A stretch of DNA of 29,005 bases, from positions 1 through 29,005 of the forward strand of contig CAMPHU010000035.1 in the NCBI GenBank assembly GCA_946886065.1, read 5' to 3'. This DNA is from an uncultured Massilia sp. GTDB lineage: Bacteria > Pseudomonadota > Gammaproteobacteria > Burkholderiales > Burkholderiaceae. The notes below the pieces were generated by a model that saw only the letters and a list, made by a program, of their open reading frames with translations, ran no database searches and was not told the origin of the DNA. Every line of letters begins with the position of its first letter. Position 1 is the first letter of the stretch. The position numbers and the translations under genes are program-made. Positions 15,219 to 23,434 of the stretch are shown one piece after another.

Positions 15219-17366
15219 TTACCAATACGGTAAAAACTCGATGCCGTTCTGGATCGCGCCGATCACCTGCGCCTGGTTCTCCGCGCTTTCGCTGAACTGC
15301 GCCAGGATCTCCTCGCGCGGCGCCTGGTGCACGACCATCGCATTGATCCAGAAATTCAGGCCATCCGCATCCGGCGCGCGGTGCAGCACGTTGTCGTAGA
15401 GCAGGGAGATGAACTCCGCATTGCTGGTGCTGGTGCCGTACAGGTCCGCGAACTCCTTGCTGCCGGTGAAGCCGCCGGCGATCTGGGCCAGGGTCTTGCC
15501 GCTGTCCAGCGCGTTGATCCAGTAGCCCAGGCCGCCCTTGTCCGGGGTGCGGTCGAAGGCCGCCTGGTACAGGCGGTAGGCCTTGCCCGCGCTGCCGTCG
15601 ATGTCGAGCGCCACCGTGCTGTCGGCGAAGGCGAGGCGTTCCACGTTGACCAGCGAGGTGGTGGCGCCGTTGCTGCCCACGACCGTGGTCTCGGCGGCGC
15701 CGCGGCTGATGGCGAATGCGCTCTTGACGCCGTCGTAGCTGATCGTGTCCAGGCCGCCCATGGCGTCGATGCGCTGGTTGCCGCTGCTCGCCTGGATCAG
15801 GTTGGCGCCGTCGCTGCCGTAGGTCGAGACCGAGCTGCCCAGGCCTTCGCTGCTGGCGCTGCCGCTCGGCGCGGTCCATTCGACCGGCGCGCCGGCCGCG
15901 GCCAGCACGCGTGCTTCGACCGTGGCGGCGCCGTTGGACTGGGTATCGATCCAGGCGGCCGCGAAACCGCCATTCGCCAGCGCGGTCAGCGAGGCATTGG
16001 CCTGGTCGCCCTGGCGCAGCTCGTTGATGGCGAATTCGCGCGTGTCATAGGCGCTGCCGTCGGCGCCGAAGCGGCGGCCGAAGAGGCCGTTGCCGTCGAA
16101 GTCGCCCGAGGTCGATTGCCAGGACACGGCGAAGCCGCCGTTGCTCAGGGCCGTGACCGAGGCCTCGTCGTGCATGCCGCCGCTGTCGACATTGGCCTGG
16201 ACGATGCCGCCGGCGCGGTTGCCGTTGCCGTCGAAGCGCTGGAAGTACACGTCGCTGGCGCCGAAACCGAACGGCGAATTGGCGTAGCTGTTCCAGGCGA
16301 CCACATAGCCGCCGTCGTTCAGCGCGGCGACGCTGGGCAGCGGCGCGCCGGTGCTGATGCTGGCCGCCAGGCCGTCGGCGTTGACCATGACCGGGGCCTG
16401 GCCGTTGATGGCTGCGTAGACGCTGCCGTCGCCGATCTCGCCCCAGCTCACCACATAGGCGCCGGTGCTGGCCGAGATGCTCGGGCTGAAGGCGGTGCCC
16501 ATGCTGCCGTAGACCTGCTCGGCGCCGAGGGCGCCCGAGGCATCGGCCTGGCGCACGTGCACCTGGCCGCCGGCGCGCCAGGCGAGGGCGAAGCCGCCGC
16601 CCGGCATGGCGGTCACGTCCGGCATGGCCGTGTCGGCGGCCGATCCGAGATCCGCGTAGACCTGGGGACCCAGATTGCCGGCGGCGTCCGCCACACGGTA
16701 GGCCACGCGCGCCTCGCCGTTGTTCACGACGGTGTAGGCGGTCAAGAAGCGGCCGTCGGCCAGGGCGGCCACGGCGGGCTCGCCCTCGACGGCGTAGTCC
16801 GCGCCGCTGGTGAGCGCAAAGGGTGCGCCGCGGGCATTGCCGGCCGCATCGCGCACCTGCGCCACCAGGCCGGGGCTGGTCGCGCCCTGCACCTGCCAGA
16901 CCGTCACGAAGCCGCCGTCGGCCAGGGTGGCCACGGCAGGATTGGCCAGCGCGGTGGCGCTGCCCAGCGAAAGGTCGCTGCCGAACTGGGACAGGTCGCG
17001 GGTGGCGCCCTGCTCCACGGTATACACCAGGGTTTCCTGGACGCCGAGGCCGATGCGCGGGTTGCCGGCGCTATCGAGCTGGGTGCGGTCGTAATAGTGC
17101 ATCGTCACCGTCGCCCACAGGCCCGCCTCCGGCAGCGCCGCGGCGTTGTTGACCACCAGGCGCGCCGAGGTGTCGGAAGCCGGATTGTAGGCCACCGAGA
17201 ACAGGCCGGGATGCGATTGCTCGTCGATGATCCAGCGCCCGCCGGTCAGCGGCCCGGTATCGATGGCGGTCAGGTTCGCGGCAACGTCGCCATTGCGCAA
17301 AGTCGTGAACAGCGTGTCGCGGTCGTCGATGATGCCGACCGGGGCGTAATCGGTGTCGAGGCTCAT
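15219..17366 (-). CDS. Large repeat protein with RTX-like motif and DUF4214 domain
   Basis: A 715-residue protein, read from the ATG at 17364-17366; a longer frame adds 22 unlikely residues. There is no N-terminal signal peptide. Between about 141 and 473 there are seven copies of a roughly 50-residue unit with consensus PxVxALxxGGFxVxW, enough for a seven-bladed propeller. A degenerate RTX-like stretch (SDGANLIQASSGNQRIDAMG, then GLDTISYDG) lies at about 517-546. A DUF4214 region (about 592-690) holds two units of the YRLYQAAFDRTPDKGGLGYW type. Inference: an exported surface or extracellular protein using type I secretion, as RTX/DUF4214 proteins often do; no transporter genes are nearby. 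The ligand or role is unknown. Confidence 0.85.
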   Translation of the reverse strand: MSLDTDYAPVGIIDDRDTLFTTLRNGDVAANLTAIDTGPLTGGRWIIDEQSHPGLFSVAYNPASDTSARLVVNNAAALPEAGLWATVTMHYYDRTQLDSAGNPRIGLGVQETLVYTVEQGATRDLSQFGSDLSLGSATALANPAVATLADGGFVTVWQVQGATSPGLVAQVRDAAGNARGAPFALTSGADYAVEGEPAVAALADGRFLTAYTVVNNGEARVAYRVADAAGNLGPQVYADLGSAADTAMPDVTAMPGGGFALAWRAGGQVHVRQADASGALGAEQVYGSMGTAFSPSISASTGAYVVSWGEIGDGSVYAAINGQAPVMVNADGLAASISTGAPLPSVAALNDGGYVVAWNSYANSPFGFGASDVYFQRFDGNGNRAGGIVQANVDSGGMHDEASVTALSNGGFAVSWQSTSGDFDGNGLFGRRFGADGSAYDTREFAINELRQGDQANASLTALANGGFAAAWIDTQSNGAATVEARVLAAAGAPVEWTAPSGSASSEGLGSSVSTYGSDGANLIQASSGNQRIDAMGGLDTISYDGVKSAFAISRGAAETTVVGSNGATTSLVNVERLAFADSTVALDIDGSAGKAYRLYQAAFDRTPDKGGLGYWINALDSGKTLAQIAGGFTGSKEFADLYGTSTSNAEFISLLYDNVLHRAPDADGLNFWINAMVVHQAPREEILAQFSESAENQAQVIGAIQNGIEFLPYW

Positions 17367-17568
17367 GGGGGGATCGGTTCCTGGAAAATACCGGCGGGGT
17401 GCGCGGTCAATCAAGTACCGATGATGCCTCACGCCAACTTTTATTGGAAGCGGGAATGTGAATTCCGTGCGGCAATATGACGCAAATCCAACGGAAAATG
17501 GCTAGTTTTTCACCGAAGTTGCCAGCAAATTAGCAGCTCTTGCTGAACCACCAAGCTTGCCGGACTGC

Positions 17569-17961
17569 TCAGCCGGAGGCGGAACCGAAGGACTGGATGC
17601 AGTAGTCGGTCATGGCTTGCTGGACGCCCGGATCCTCGCCGATGGCGCCGGCGATGTGCAGGCGCAGCCGGGGATGGGCGGCGCGCAGCGCGTCCGCCAG
17701 GCGCGGCAGGTCGCGCAAGAGGTGCCCGCCCTGCCCCAGGAAGACCGGCACCACGGTGACGTCGTCGACACCGCGCGCGGCCATGCCGGCCACCGCGTCC
17801 GGCAGGCTGGGCGTCATGAGCTCGAGAAAGGCCAGCGCCACCTCGGCGTCCGGCAGCCGGGCGCTGGCCTGGTCGCGCAGGCGTTCGAAGGGCGCGGCCC
17901 AGGTGGCGGCGCGCGCGCCGTGGGCGAACAGGACCAGGCCGCGCTTCGTCGCCGCGCTCAT
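17569..17961 (-). CDS. cbiX: Sirohydrochlorin chelatase-like protein (CbiX small / SirB type)
   Basis: A 130-residue single-domain protein of the CbiX family. The first metal/tetrapyrrole His sits in LVLFAHGARA (usual LLVGHGSR), and a second in VPVFLGQGGHLLRDLP, matching the conserved GGH of SirB/CbiX. Family knowledge: it inserts Fe or Co into sirohydrochlorin; the short forms act as homodimers or with other domains. Its ATG overlaps the lptG stop by one base (TGATG). Inference: it supplies the ferrochelatase step missing from CobA, making siroheme for CysI. A cobalt role for cobalamin cannot be excluded. Confidence 0.82.
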   Translation of the reverse strand: MSAATKRGLVLFAHGARAATWAAPFERLRDQASARLPDAEVALAFLELMTPSLPDAVAGMAARGVDDVTVVPVFLGQGGHLLRDLPRLADALRAAHPRLRLHIAGAIGEDPGVQQAMTDYCIQSFGSASG

Positions 17962-19145
17962 CAGTGCCGCTCCACCCAGTACAGGGCGCCCAGCGCCAGC
18001 AGCAGGAACAGGAGGCTGGGCGCGGCCGCGGTGATGAAGGCCGGCCAAGTGGTGAGTACGCCCAGGTGCGAGAACAGCGCGTTGATGAGAATGAAACTCA
18101 CGCCGATCATGATGCCGATGAAGATCTTCAGGCTCACGCCGCCGCTGCGGGTGTGCAGGTAGGCGAACGGCAGGGCCAGCGCCATCAGCACGAAGATCGA
18201 GAGCGGATCGATCAGCTTCTTCCAGAACGCCACCTTGAAACGGTCGGTTTCCTGGCGGTTCTCGGCCAGGTGGCGGGTGTAGACCGCGAGTTCGCTGGCC
18301 GACATGCGTTCCGGATCCGCGCTCGACACGGTCAGGATCTTGGGCGTGATCTCGGACACCAGGGTAAACGAATCCAGCTTGCGGGTGGCGACGGCGGCCG
18401 TCTCCTGGCCATAGGTGGCGTCCGCGCTCTGCCCGTCGGGCACGGGCGCGCCCGGCGCCGGCAGCTCGCGGCTGTTGGTGAAGTCAGTCTGGGTCACGCC
18501 GGTGAGGTTCCAGGTGTTGTCGCCGCCGTAGGTGGCCTGCTGCGCCGTGATGACGGAGCGCATGCGCATGTTGTTGTCGAATTCGTAGAGGCGCAGGTCC
18601 TCGAGCTGGCCGTTGGGGCGGATCTGGCGCACGTTGAAGAAGCGGGTGCCGACGATCTTGCCCTTGACGCCCCCTTCGTGCACGCTGTCCTTGGTCCAGA
18701 CGCCGGAACGGAACTCGCCCGAGATCGAGCCGCCCTTGGCCGACAGGCGCAGGCGCTCCGCCAGCGGCGCGGTGCGCGGGGTGATCAGCTCGCCGAACAC
18801 GAAGGTGATCGCCACGAACACGATGCCGATCTTGAAGAGCATCATGGCGGCTTGCGTGGTCGACATCGACGAGGCGCGCATGATGGTGAATTCGGAGCTC
18901 GATGCGAACTGCGCCATCGTGTAGATGGTGCCGATCAGCGCCGCCACCGGCATCACTTCGTACACGTGGCCCGGCACCAGCAGCAGCACGTAGAGGAAGG
19001 CGTGCTGGATGCCGTAGTCGTTCTTGCCCACGGAGGGCAGGATGCTGGTCAGGTCCATGAAGGCGATCAGGGCCAGGAAGGCTACCAGCACGAAGACGAC
19101 CGCCTGGGCGATATTGACCGCGAAGTAGCGTTGCAGGACTTTCAT
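17961..19145 (-). CDS. lptG: LPS export system permease LptG
   Basis: A 394-residue inner-membrane permease that works with LptF and the LptB ATPase to pull lipopolysaccharide from the inner membrane. Starting at MKVLQRYFAVNIAQAVVFVL, it has the usual layout: three N-terminal helices, a periplasmic beta-jellyroll (about 135-295) and three C-terminal helices. GGVSLKIFIGIMIGVSFIL is typical of the YjgP/YjgQ family. The ATG overlaps the lptF stop by four bases (ATGA). The open frame continues upstream inside lptF but is not the start. Essential in most Gram-negative bacteria. Confidence 0.95.
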   Translation of the reverse strand: MKVLQRYFAVNIAQAVVFVLVAFLALIAFMDLTSILPSVGKNDYGIQHAFLYVLLLVPGHVYEVMPVAALIGTIYTMAQFASSSEFTIMRASSMSTTQAAMMLFKIGIVFVAITFVFGELITPRTAPLAERLRLSAKGGSISGEFRSGVWTKDSVHEGGVKGKIVGTRFFNVRQIRPNGQLEDLRLYEFDNNMRMRSVITAQQATYGGDNTWNLTGVTQTDFTNSRELPAPGAPVPDGQSADATYGQETAAVATRKLDSFTLVSEITPKILTVSSADPERMSASELAVYTRHLAENRQETDRFKVAFWKKLIDPLSIFVLMALALPFAYLHTRSGGVSLKIFIGIMIGVSFILINALFSHLGVLTTWPAFITAAAPSLLFLLLALGALYWVERH

Positions 19146-20296
19146 TCGGCCTCCGCTTTCGGCGCCGGCGCGGCCGCGCCCTTGAAGTGGCGGCGGCGCT
19201 TCCAGGCATTGATCAGGACCAGCGGATGGTAGCGGTGGTTTACGTTCAGGCGCCACGCGAACAGCGCCAGCACCGCCAGCGCCGCCGTCAGGTGCAGCGG
19301 CCACCAGGCCGCCGCGAACTCGAGCCGGCCCTTCTTGACCGAGGCTTCGATCAGCTTGACCAGGTTGTTATAGGTGAAGAAGATCAGCAGCGCCAGGATC
19401 AGGTTGGCGGAGCTGCCCGCGCGCGGGTTGACGAAGCCGAGCGGGATCGCCAGCAGCATCAGGATCAGGCACACGATCGGCTGCGAGATGCGGCCCAGCA
19501 GCTCGGACAGGGTAAACCGGTTGGGCGCGGCCAGCAGCTGCGGCGTGGTCATGGCGCTCACCGGCACGTCGGCGCCCAGCACCGGCACCTGGGTCGCCAC
19601 GCGCATGCTGTAGCGCTCGAACTCCATCGACTGGAAGTCCGCCTCGCCCGGCACGCCCTGGTAGCGGCGGCCGTTGGACAGCACCAGGTACTGGCCGCCC
19701 TTGCCGTCCGATTCGATCACGCCTTCCTTGGCCACCACGATGGCGTGGCCATTGCCTTCGACGCTGTTGACGAACACGTTCTGGACCACGGTGGCGCCTT
19801 CCGCGCTGCGCTCGACAAAGAACACGCGGTCGGAGGAACTCGATTCGCGGAACTGGCCGGGGGCCACGCGCTTGAGGTCTTCGCGCTTCTGGAAGCGCTC
19901 GACGAATTCGGCGCTCTTGAGCTTGGCCCAAGGGGTCACGATCATCGACAGGGCCGCGACCAGGGCCACCATCGGCAGGCCGAAGGTCAGCACCGGGCGG
20001 ATCCAGCGCGCCAGCGACATGCCGGAGGCGAACCACACGACCATCTCGGAATCGCGGTAGCTGCGCGTGACCGCGGCCAGCACCGAAATAAAGGTGGTGA
20101 GGATGAGGATGGTTGGCAGATAATTCAGCACCGCGAACGCGATCAATGCCAGCACGTCGCTGGACGCGACCTTGCCCCCGGCGGCCTTGCCGAGGACCGA
20201 GATCAGGGTCCAGGTGACGAGTACGGTGAAGAGCACCGTGAAGGTGGCGCCGGCCGAAGAGGCCATTTCACGTTGCAGAGCGCGTCGGAAGATCAT
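19142..20296 (-). CDS. lptF: LPS export system permease LptF
   Basis: A 384-residue partner of LptG in the LptB2FG transporter. It begins MIFRRALQREMASSAGATF, with helices near 15-35, 52-80 and 95-120, a periplasmic domain (about 130-260) and three C-terminal helices, including PIVCLILMLLAIPLGFVNPR, a strong LptF/G family segment. The C-terminal tail is Ala/Pro/Lys-rich and cytoplasmic. It is divergent from pepA with 91 bases between start codons, the common betaproteobacterial arrangement. Confidence 0.96.
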   Translation of the reverse strand: MIFRRALQREMASSAGATFTVLFTVLVTWTLISVLGKAAGGKVASSDVLALIAFAVLNYLPTILILTTFISVLAAVTRSYRDSEMVVWFASGMSLARWIRPVLTFGLPMVALVAALSMIVTPWAKLKSAEFVERFQKREDLKRVAPGQFRESSSSDRVFFVERSAEGATVVQNVFVNSVEGNGHAIVVAKEGVIESDGKGGQYLVLSNGRRYQGVPGEADFQSMEFERYSMRVATQVPVLGADVPVSAMTTPQLLAAPNRFTLSELLGRISQPIVCLILMLLAIPLGFVNPRAGSSANLILALLIFFTYNNLVKLIEASVKKGRLEFAAAWWPLHLTAALAVLALFAWRLNVNHRYHPLVLINAWKRRRHFKGAAAPAPKAEAE

Positions 20297-20302
20297 TCAA
20301 TA

Positions 20303-20310
20303 GTTATAAT
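20303..20310. promoter_or_regulatory. Shared -10 region between lptF and pepA
   Basis: A perfect TATAAT (20305-20310) reads towards pepA, and the overlapping TATAAC (20303-20308) reads towards lptF. Neither has a convincing -35 at 16-18 bases, so promoter use in either direction is only suggested. Confidence 0.35.
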
Positions 20311-20387
20311 TGCAGGTTAGGCACGGGCACTAAGCCACAGCGGAAAATCGACTGTACCGCGCGCCGCGAAAATACATGGAGAATCAA

Positions 20388-21881
20388 ATGGACTTTAGCA
20401 TAAAAGCATTCGACACCAAGAACACCCTGGCCGCTGCGAAAACCGGCTGCGTGGCAGTGGCGGTGTTCGAAAACAAGAAGCTGTCGGCGGCCGCACAGGC
20501 CCTCGACGTCAACGGTGACATCAGTGCCGCGCTCAAGTCCGGCGACATCAGCGGCAAGGCCGGCACCACCCTGCTGCTGCGCGGCGTGGCCGGCGTGGCC
20601 GCGGCGCGCGTGCTGCTGGTGGGCATGGGCCCGAACGACGCCATCACCGAGAAGAGCTTCGGCAGCGCCGTCGGCGCCGCGCTCAAGGTGTTCGGCACCC
20701 TGGGCAGCCAGGATGCCATTATCGCATTCCCGATGGCGGATGTGAAAGACCGCGACATCAATTGGGCCGTGCGTTCGCTCGTGATCGCCGCCAACGAAGC
20801 CGAATTCCGCACCGACTCGCAGAAGAGCAAGAAGGACCCGGTCCCGGCCGGCGTGCGCAAGCTGACCATCGCGGCCGGCGAAGCCAGCCAGCTCAAGGGC
20901 GTGCTGGCGCAATCGATCGCGATCGCCAACGGCATGAACCTGACCAAGGAACTGGGCAACCTGTCGCCGAACGTCTGCACCCCGAGCTACCTGGCCGACA
21001 CCGCGCGCCAGCTGGCCGGCGAGTTCGGCTTCCAGGTCGAAGTGCTGGAGCGTAAGCAGCTCGAAGCGCTGAAGATGGGCAGCTTCCTGTCGGTGGCCAA
21101 GGGCAGCGACGAAGCGCCGAAGTTCATCGTCCTCAAGCACAACGGCGGCAAGAAGAACGATGCGCCGGTGGTCCTGGTCGGCAAGGGCATCACCTTCGAC
21201 ACCGGCGGCATCTCGCTGAAGCCGGGCCCGAACATGGACGAGATGAAGTACGACATGTGCGGCGCCGGCTCGGTGCTGGGCACCTTCCGCGCCATCGGCG
21301 AGATGGGCCTGAAGCTGAACGTGATCGGCATCGTGGCGGCATGCGAGAACATGCCGTCGGGCCGCGCCACCAAGCCGGGCGACATCGTGACCGCGATGAG
21401 CGGCACCACCATCGAGATCCTGAATACCGACGCCGAAGGCCGCCTGATCCTGTGCGACGCCCTGACCTACGCCGAGCGCTTCAAGCCGGCCGCCGTGGTC
21501 GACATCGCGACCCTGACCGGCGCCTGCATCGTGGCCCTGGGCCACCACACCAGCGGCCTGTTCACCCGCCACGACGACGCGCACGACGCGCTGGCCGAGG
21601 AACTGCTGGATGCCGGCAAGCAGGCGGGCGACGTCGCCTGGCGCTTCCCGCTGGGCGAGAACTACAACGAGCAGCTCAAGTCGAACTTCGCCGACCTGGC
21701 CAACATCGGCACCCCGGGCGCGGCCTCGATCACCGCGGCCTGCTTCCTGGAGAACTTCACCCGCAAGTACACCTGGGCGCACCTGGATATCGCCGGCACC
21801 GCGTGGAAGTCGGGCGCGGCCAAGGGCGCGACCGGGCGTCCGGTGCCGCTGCTGACGACCTTCCTGATGAACCGCGTGTGA
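20388..21881 (+). CDS. pepA: Leucyl aminopeptidase (M17 family)
   Basis: A 497-residue cytosolic metallopeptidase that removes N-terminal residues, preferring Leu. The C-terminal catalytic domain has [17 protein letters not shown] (metal and catalytic Lys), [13 protein letters not shown] and the family signature NTDAEGRL, so all expected metal ligands are present. Length is normal (about 500). An ATG four codons upstream (20376) is possible, but GGAG lies seven bases before the ATG at 20388. E. coli PepA also binds DNA (Xer recombination, carAB); that role is not shown here. The gene ends before a strong terminator. Confidence 0.96.
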   Translation: MDFSIKAFDTKNTLAAAKTGCVAVAVFENKKLSAAAQALDVNGDISAALKSGDISGKAGTTLLLRGVAGVAAARVLLVGMGPNDAITEKSFGSAVGAALKVFGTLGSQDAIIAFPMADVKDRDINWAVRSLVIAANEAEFRTDSQKSKKDPVPAGVRKLTIAAGEASQLKGVLAQSIAIANGMNLTKELGNLSPNVCTPSYLADTARQLAGEFGFQVEVLERKQLEALKMGSFLSVAKGSDEAPKFIVLKHNGGKKNDAPVVLVGKGITFDTGGISLKPGPNMDEMKYDMCGAGSVLGTFRAIGEMGLKLNVIGIVAACENMPSGRATKPGDIVTAMSGTTIEILNTDAEGRLILCDALTYAERFKPAAVVDIATLTGACIVALGHHTSGLFTRHDDAHDALAEELLDAGKQAGDVAWRFPLGENYNEQLKSNFADLANIGTPGAASITAACFLENFTRKYTWAHLDIAGTAWKSGAAKGATGRPVPLLTTFLMNRV

Positions 21882-21888
21882 AAGATGC

Positions 21889-21913
21889 TTTCACCGGGTG
21901 ATGCCTGGTGAAA
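21889..21913 (+). repeat. Imperfect hairpin after pepA
   Basis: TTTCACC and GGTGAAA (21889-21895 / 21907-21913) pair perfectly and can extend by two more pairs past one mismatch. It starts eight bases after the pepA stop and has no T run. It could protect the 3' end or help termination. Confidence 0.5.
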
Positions 21914-21930
21914 TGATCGTTCGGATGTCA

Positions 21931-21962
21931 AAACAGCCCCGCTTGCGGGGCTGTTTCTTTTT
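21931..21962 (+). terminator. Rho-independent terminator of pepA
   Basis: A perfect 12-bp stem (AAACAGCCCCGC / GCGGGGCTGTTT) with a two-base TT loop, followed by CTTTTT. The AAA at its 5' side also gives a short T run on the other strand, so it may act in both directions between these convergent genes. Confidence 0.93.
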
Positions 21963-21981
21963 ACGCTGCGGGGTTGCACGC

Positions 21982-22015
21982 AAACTTGGGTTCCCGCCAA
22001 GGGCGGCCCAAGTTT
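21982..22015. repeat. Two-part hairpin between convergent genes
   Basis: The outer stem is AAACTTGGG / CCCAAGTTT (9 bp, 21982-21990 and 22007-22015). The inner stem is CCGCC / GGCGG (21994-21998 and 22002-22006), with a three-base bulge and a three-base loop. It lacks a T run on either strand. Confidence 0.7.
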
Positions 22016-22041
22016 CTCAGCACACCGAAACGCTCGCATTC

Positions 22042-22491
22042 TTAGAAGATGCGCGCCTCGACGGGACGCTCCCCCGCGTCCTCCGCCCCCGGCGCCGCCG
22101 GCTGCATCAGCACCGTGAGCACATGCGGATAGGCATACCCCGCCCCGGAATGCTTGTCCACGAAATACCCCAGCCCCGCGCTGATGACGACATTGCCCAT
22201 CAGGCTGGCCGTATCGGCCCGTGACTGCACGACTTCCGCCGCACTGCCCTTGCCTTCCTTCTTGCAGCTGACGGTGAGCGGCCTTGAACTGCGGGTGACA
22301 GTGACCCGCCCCGGCGCGATGACATACCAGCGCCCCATGTCGTTGCTCAACAGGCAGCCGACACCGGCGACTTCGCGATGGTCGAGGATGGTGTGCAGCT
22401 CGAGCTGCTGCTGGGGAGAGTCGGACAGCGTCGCACAGCCGCCCAGCAGGGCGAATGCGGCGACGGCGGTCAAGCGGAGTCGGTCGAACAT
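22042..22491 (-). CDS. Small predicted lipoprotein of unknown function
   Basis: A 149-residue protein with an N-terminal lipoprotein signal: basic MFDRLRL, a hydrophobic stretch, and the lipobox LLGGC with Cys19 as lipidation site. The mature part has two further Cys, in VGCLLSNDMGRWYV and LTVSCKKEGKG, that could form a disulfide, and a weakly hydrophobic ASLMGNVVISAGLGYFVD. This layout resembles small uncharacterised envelope lipoproteins with a membrane-apposed glycine-rich segment. An ATG five codons upstream (22506) is in frame, but GAGG nine bases before the ATG at 22491 fits better. Outer membrane is likely, since residue +2 is Ala and not Asp. Confidence 0.75.
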   Translation of the reverse strand: MFDRLRLTAVAAFALLGGCATLSDSPQQQLELHTILDHREVAGVGCLLSNDMGRWYVIAPGRVTVTRSSRPLTVSCKKEGKGSAAEVVQSRADTASLMGNVVISAGLGYFVDKHSGAGYAYPHVLTVLMQPAAPGAEDAGERPVEARIF

Positions 22492-22562
22492 GGTGGTTTG
22501 CCTCATTCCCCCTTAACGGCAGAATGGCGCGCAAACTGTAGTCCCAGCGCGATCGAGGCGCG

Positions 22563-22751
22563 TCAGGCGAGCAGGCTGAAGCGCGGCAGGGCCGCGCCGT
22601 CGACCTCGACGGTCTCGAAAAAGGCCGCCCTGGGCCGCACCCACACTTGCCCGTCCTGGCCGCGATAGACCATGACGGGAGTGTGATCCGCTTCCAGCAC
22701 GGCCTCGGCGACCAGCTCGTAGATGCCGCCCTTGTAGTGGCGGTAGCGCAT
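22563..22751 (-). CDS. DUF1653 domain protein
   Basis: A 62-residue protein filled by one DUF1653 domain: MRYRHYKGGIYELV, then HTPVMVYRGQDGQVWVRP, FFETVEVDG and PRFSLL. This pattern is widespread in bacteria, sometimes fused to other domains, and its function is not established as far as I know. Its ATG overlaps the stop of the upstream gene by one base (TGATG), so the two are probably translated together. Confidence 0.88.
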   Translation of the reverse strand: MRYRHYKGGIYELVAEAVLEADHTPVMVYRGQDGQVWVRPRAAFFETVEVDGAALPRFSLLA

Positions 22752-23104
22752 CAGGCCTTTTCTGCCAGCGCCTTCTGCTTTTTCTTCAGGCCCTGGATGA
22801 CCTTCAGCACGCCTTCCATGCCGGCGGCTTCGTCCAGCTCGCTGAAGGCGTCCAGCACTTCGTTCAGCACGCGGTTGCGCACTGCCGCCTCGTCCTGGGC
22901 GATCGCGATCGGCTTCGACTCCGGCGCGGCCGGGGCGAACTTCGACGGGGCTTCGGCAGCCGACTTGGCGCCGTGCGCCAGTGCAGCCTGCCAGATCACC
23001 CAGCGGCGTTGGGTTTCATAAACGAGGTATTCCTCGGGCTTGTCTTCCCGGCGGCGAACGATGTGGCCTTCGCGCTGGGCCCATGCTTCAAAAGCATTGC
23101 GCAT
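22751..23104 (-). CDS. Small hypothetical protein with phage-like N-terminal motif
   Basis: A 117-residue protein from the ATG at 23102-23104, with AAAAGGA about seven bases upstream. The first 45 residues (MRNAFEAWAQREGHIVRRRE to VYETQRRWVIWQAALAHG) resemble a motif common in small phage and proteobacterial hypothetical proteins, with the pattern YxxxxTQxxWxxWQAA. The middle is Ala/Pro-rich (linker), and the C-terminal third (VRNRVLNEVLDAFSELDEA to GLKKKQKALAEKA) is probably helical. No enzymatic motif is seen. It is paired with the DUF1653 gene and preceded by the AT-rich palindromic region. Confidence 0.75.
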   Translation of the reverse strand: MRNAFEAWAQREGHIVRRREDKPEEYLVYETQRRWVIWQAALAHGAKSAAEAPSKFAPAAPESKPIAIAQDEAAVRNRVLNEVLDAFSELDEAAGMEGVLKVIQGLKKKQKALAEKA

Positions 23105-23243
23105 TTCAGTCCTTTTCAAATCTGCGTTCGGGTTAATTACTATCGAAATTCATTCCAAATAGCACCACCGCACCACCACGGCACGACTGCTGCCGCGCAC
23201 AAGCTTGGCAGCCGAACACGCTTCTTACAATCTACAAATGGTA

Positions 23244-23291
23244 CAACTTAAGTTGCCGTAACGCAACTTATTTATTCCCATGTTGCAACAT
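23244..23291. repeat. Cluster of CAACTT/GTTGC palindromes
   Basis: CAACTTAAGTTG (23244-23255) is a perfect palindrome. It overlaps TAAGTTGC ... GCAACTTA (23249-23256 / 23263-23270), an 8-bp inverted repeat with a six-base spacer. ATGTTGCAACAT (23280-23291) is a second perfect 12-bp palindrome. A further GCAACTT is at 23359-23365. Confidence 0.8.
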
Positions 23292-23404
23292 CGTTAAATG
23301 CTACATTCATCCGTTTAGCGTTTAACGAACGTCTTTATATCGCGAACGCACTGAAGAAGCAACTTCATTTATTATTCTATTAAGTTATTGCGTTTCGGTG
23401 TGTT

Positions 23405-23434
23405 GTATTTTGCATAATATTACTGCAAAAATAC
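23405..23434. repeat. AT-rich inverted repeat
   Basis: GTATTTTGCA (23405-23414) pairs with TGCAAAAATAC (23424-23434), with one unpaired A, around TAATATTAC. It could be an operator or promoter element of the divergent region. Confidence 0.6.
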
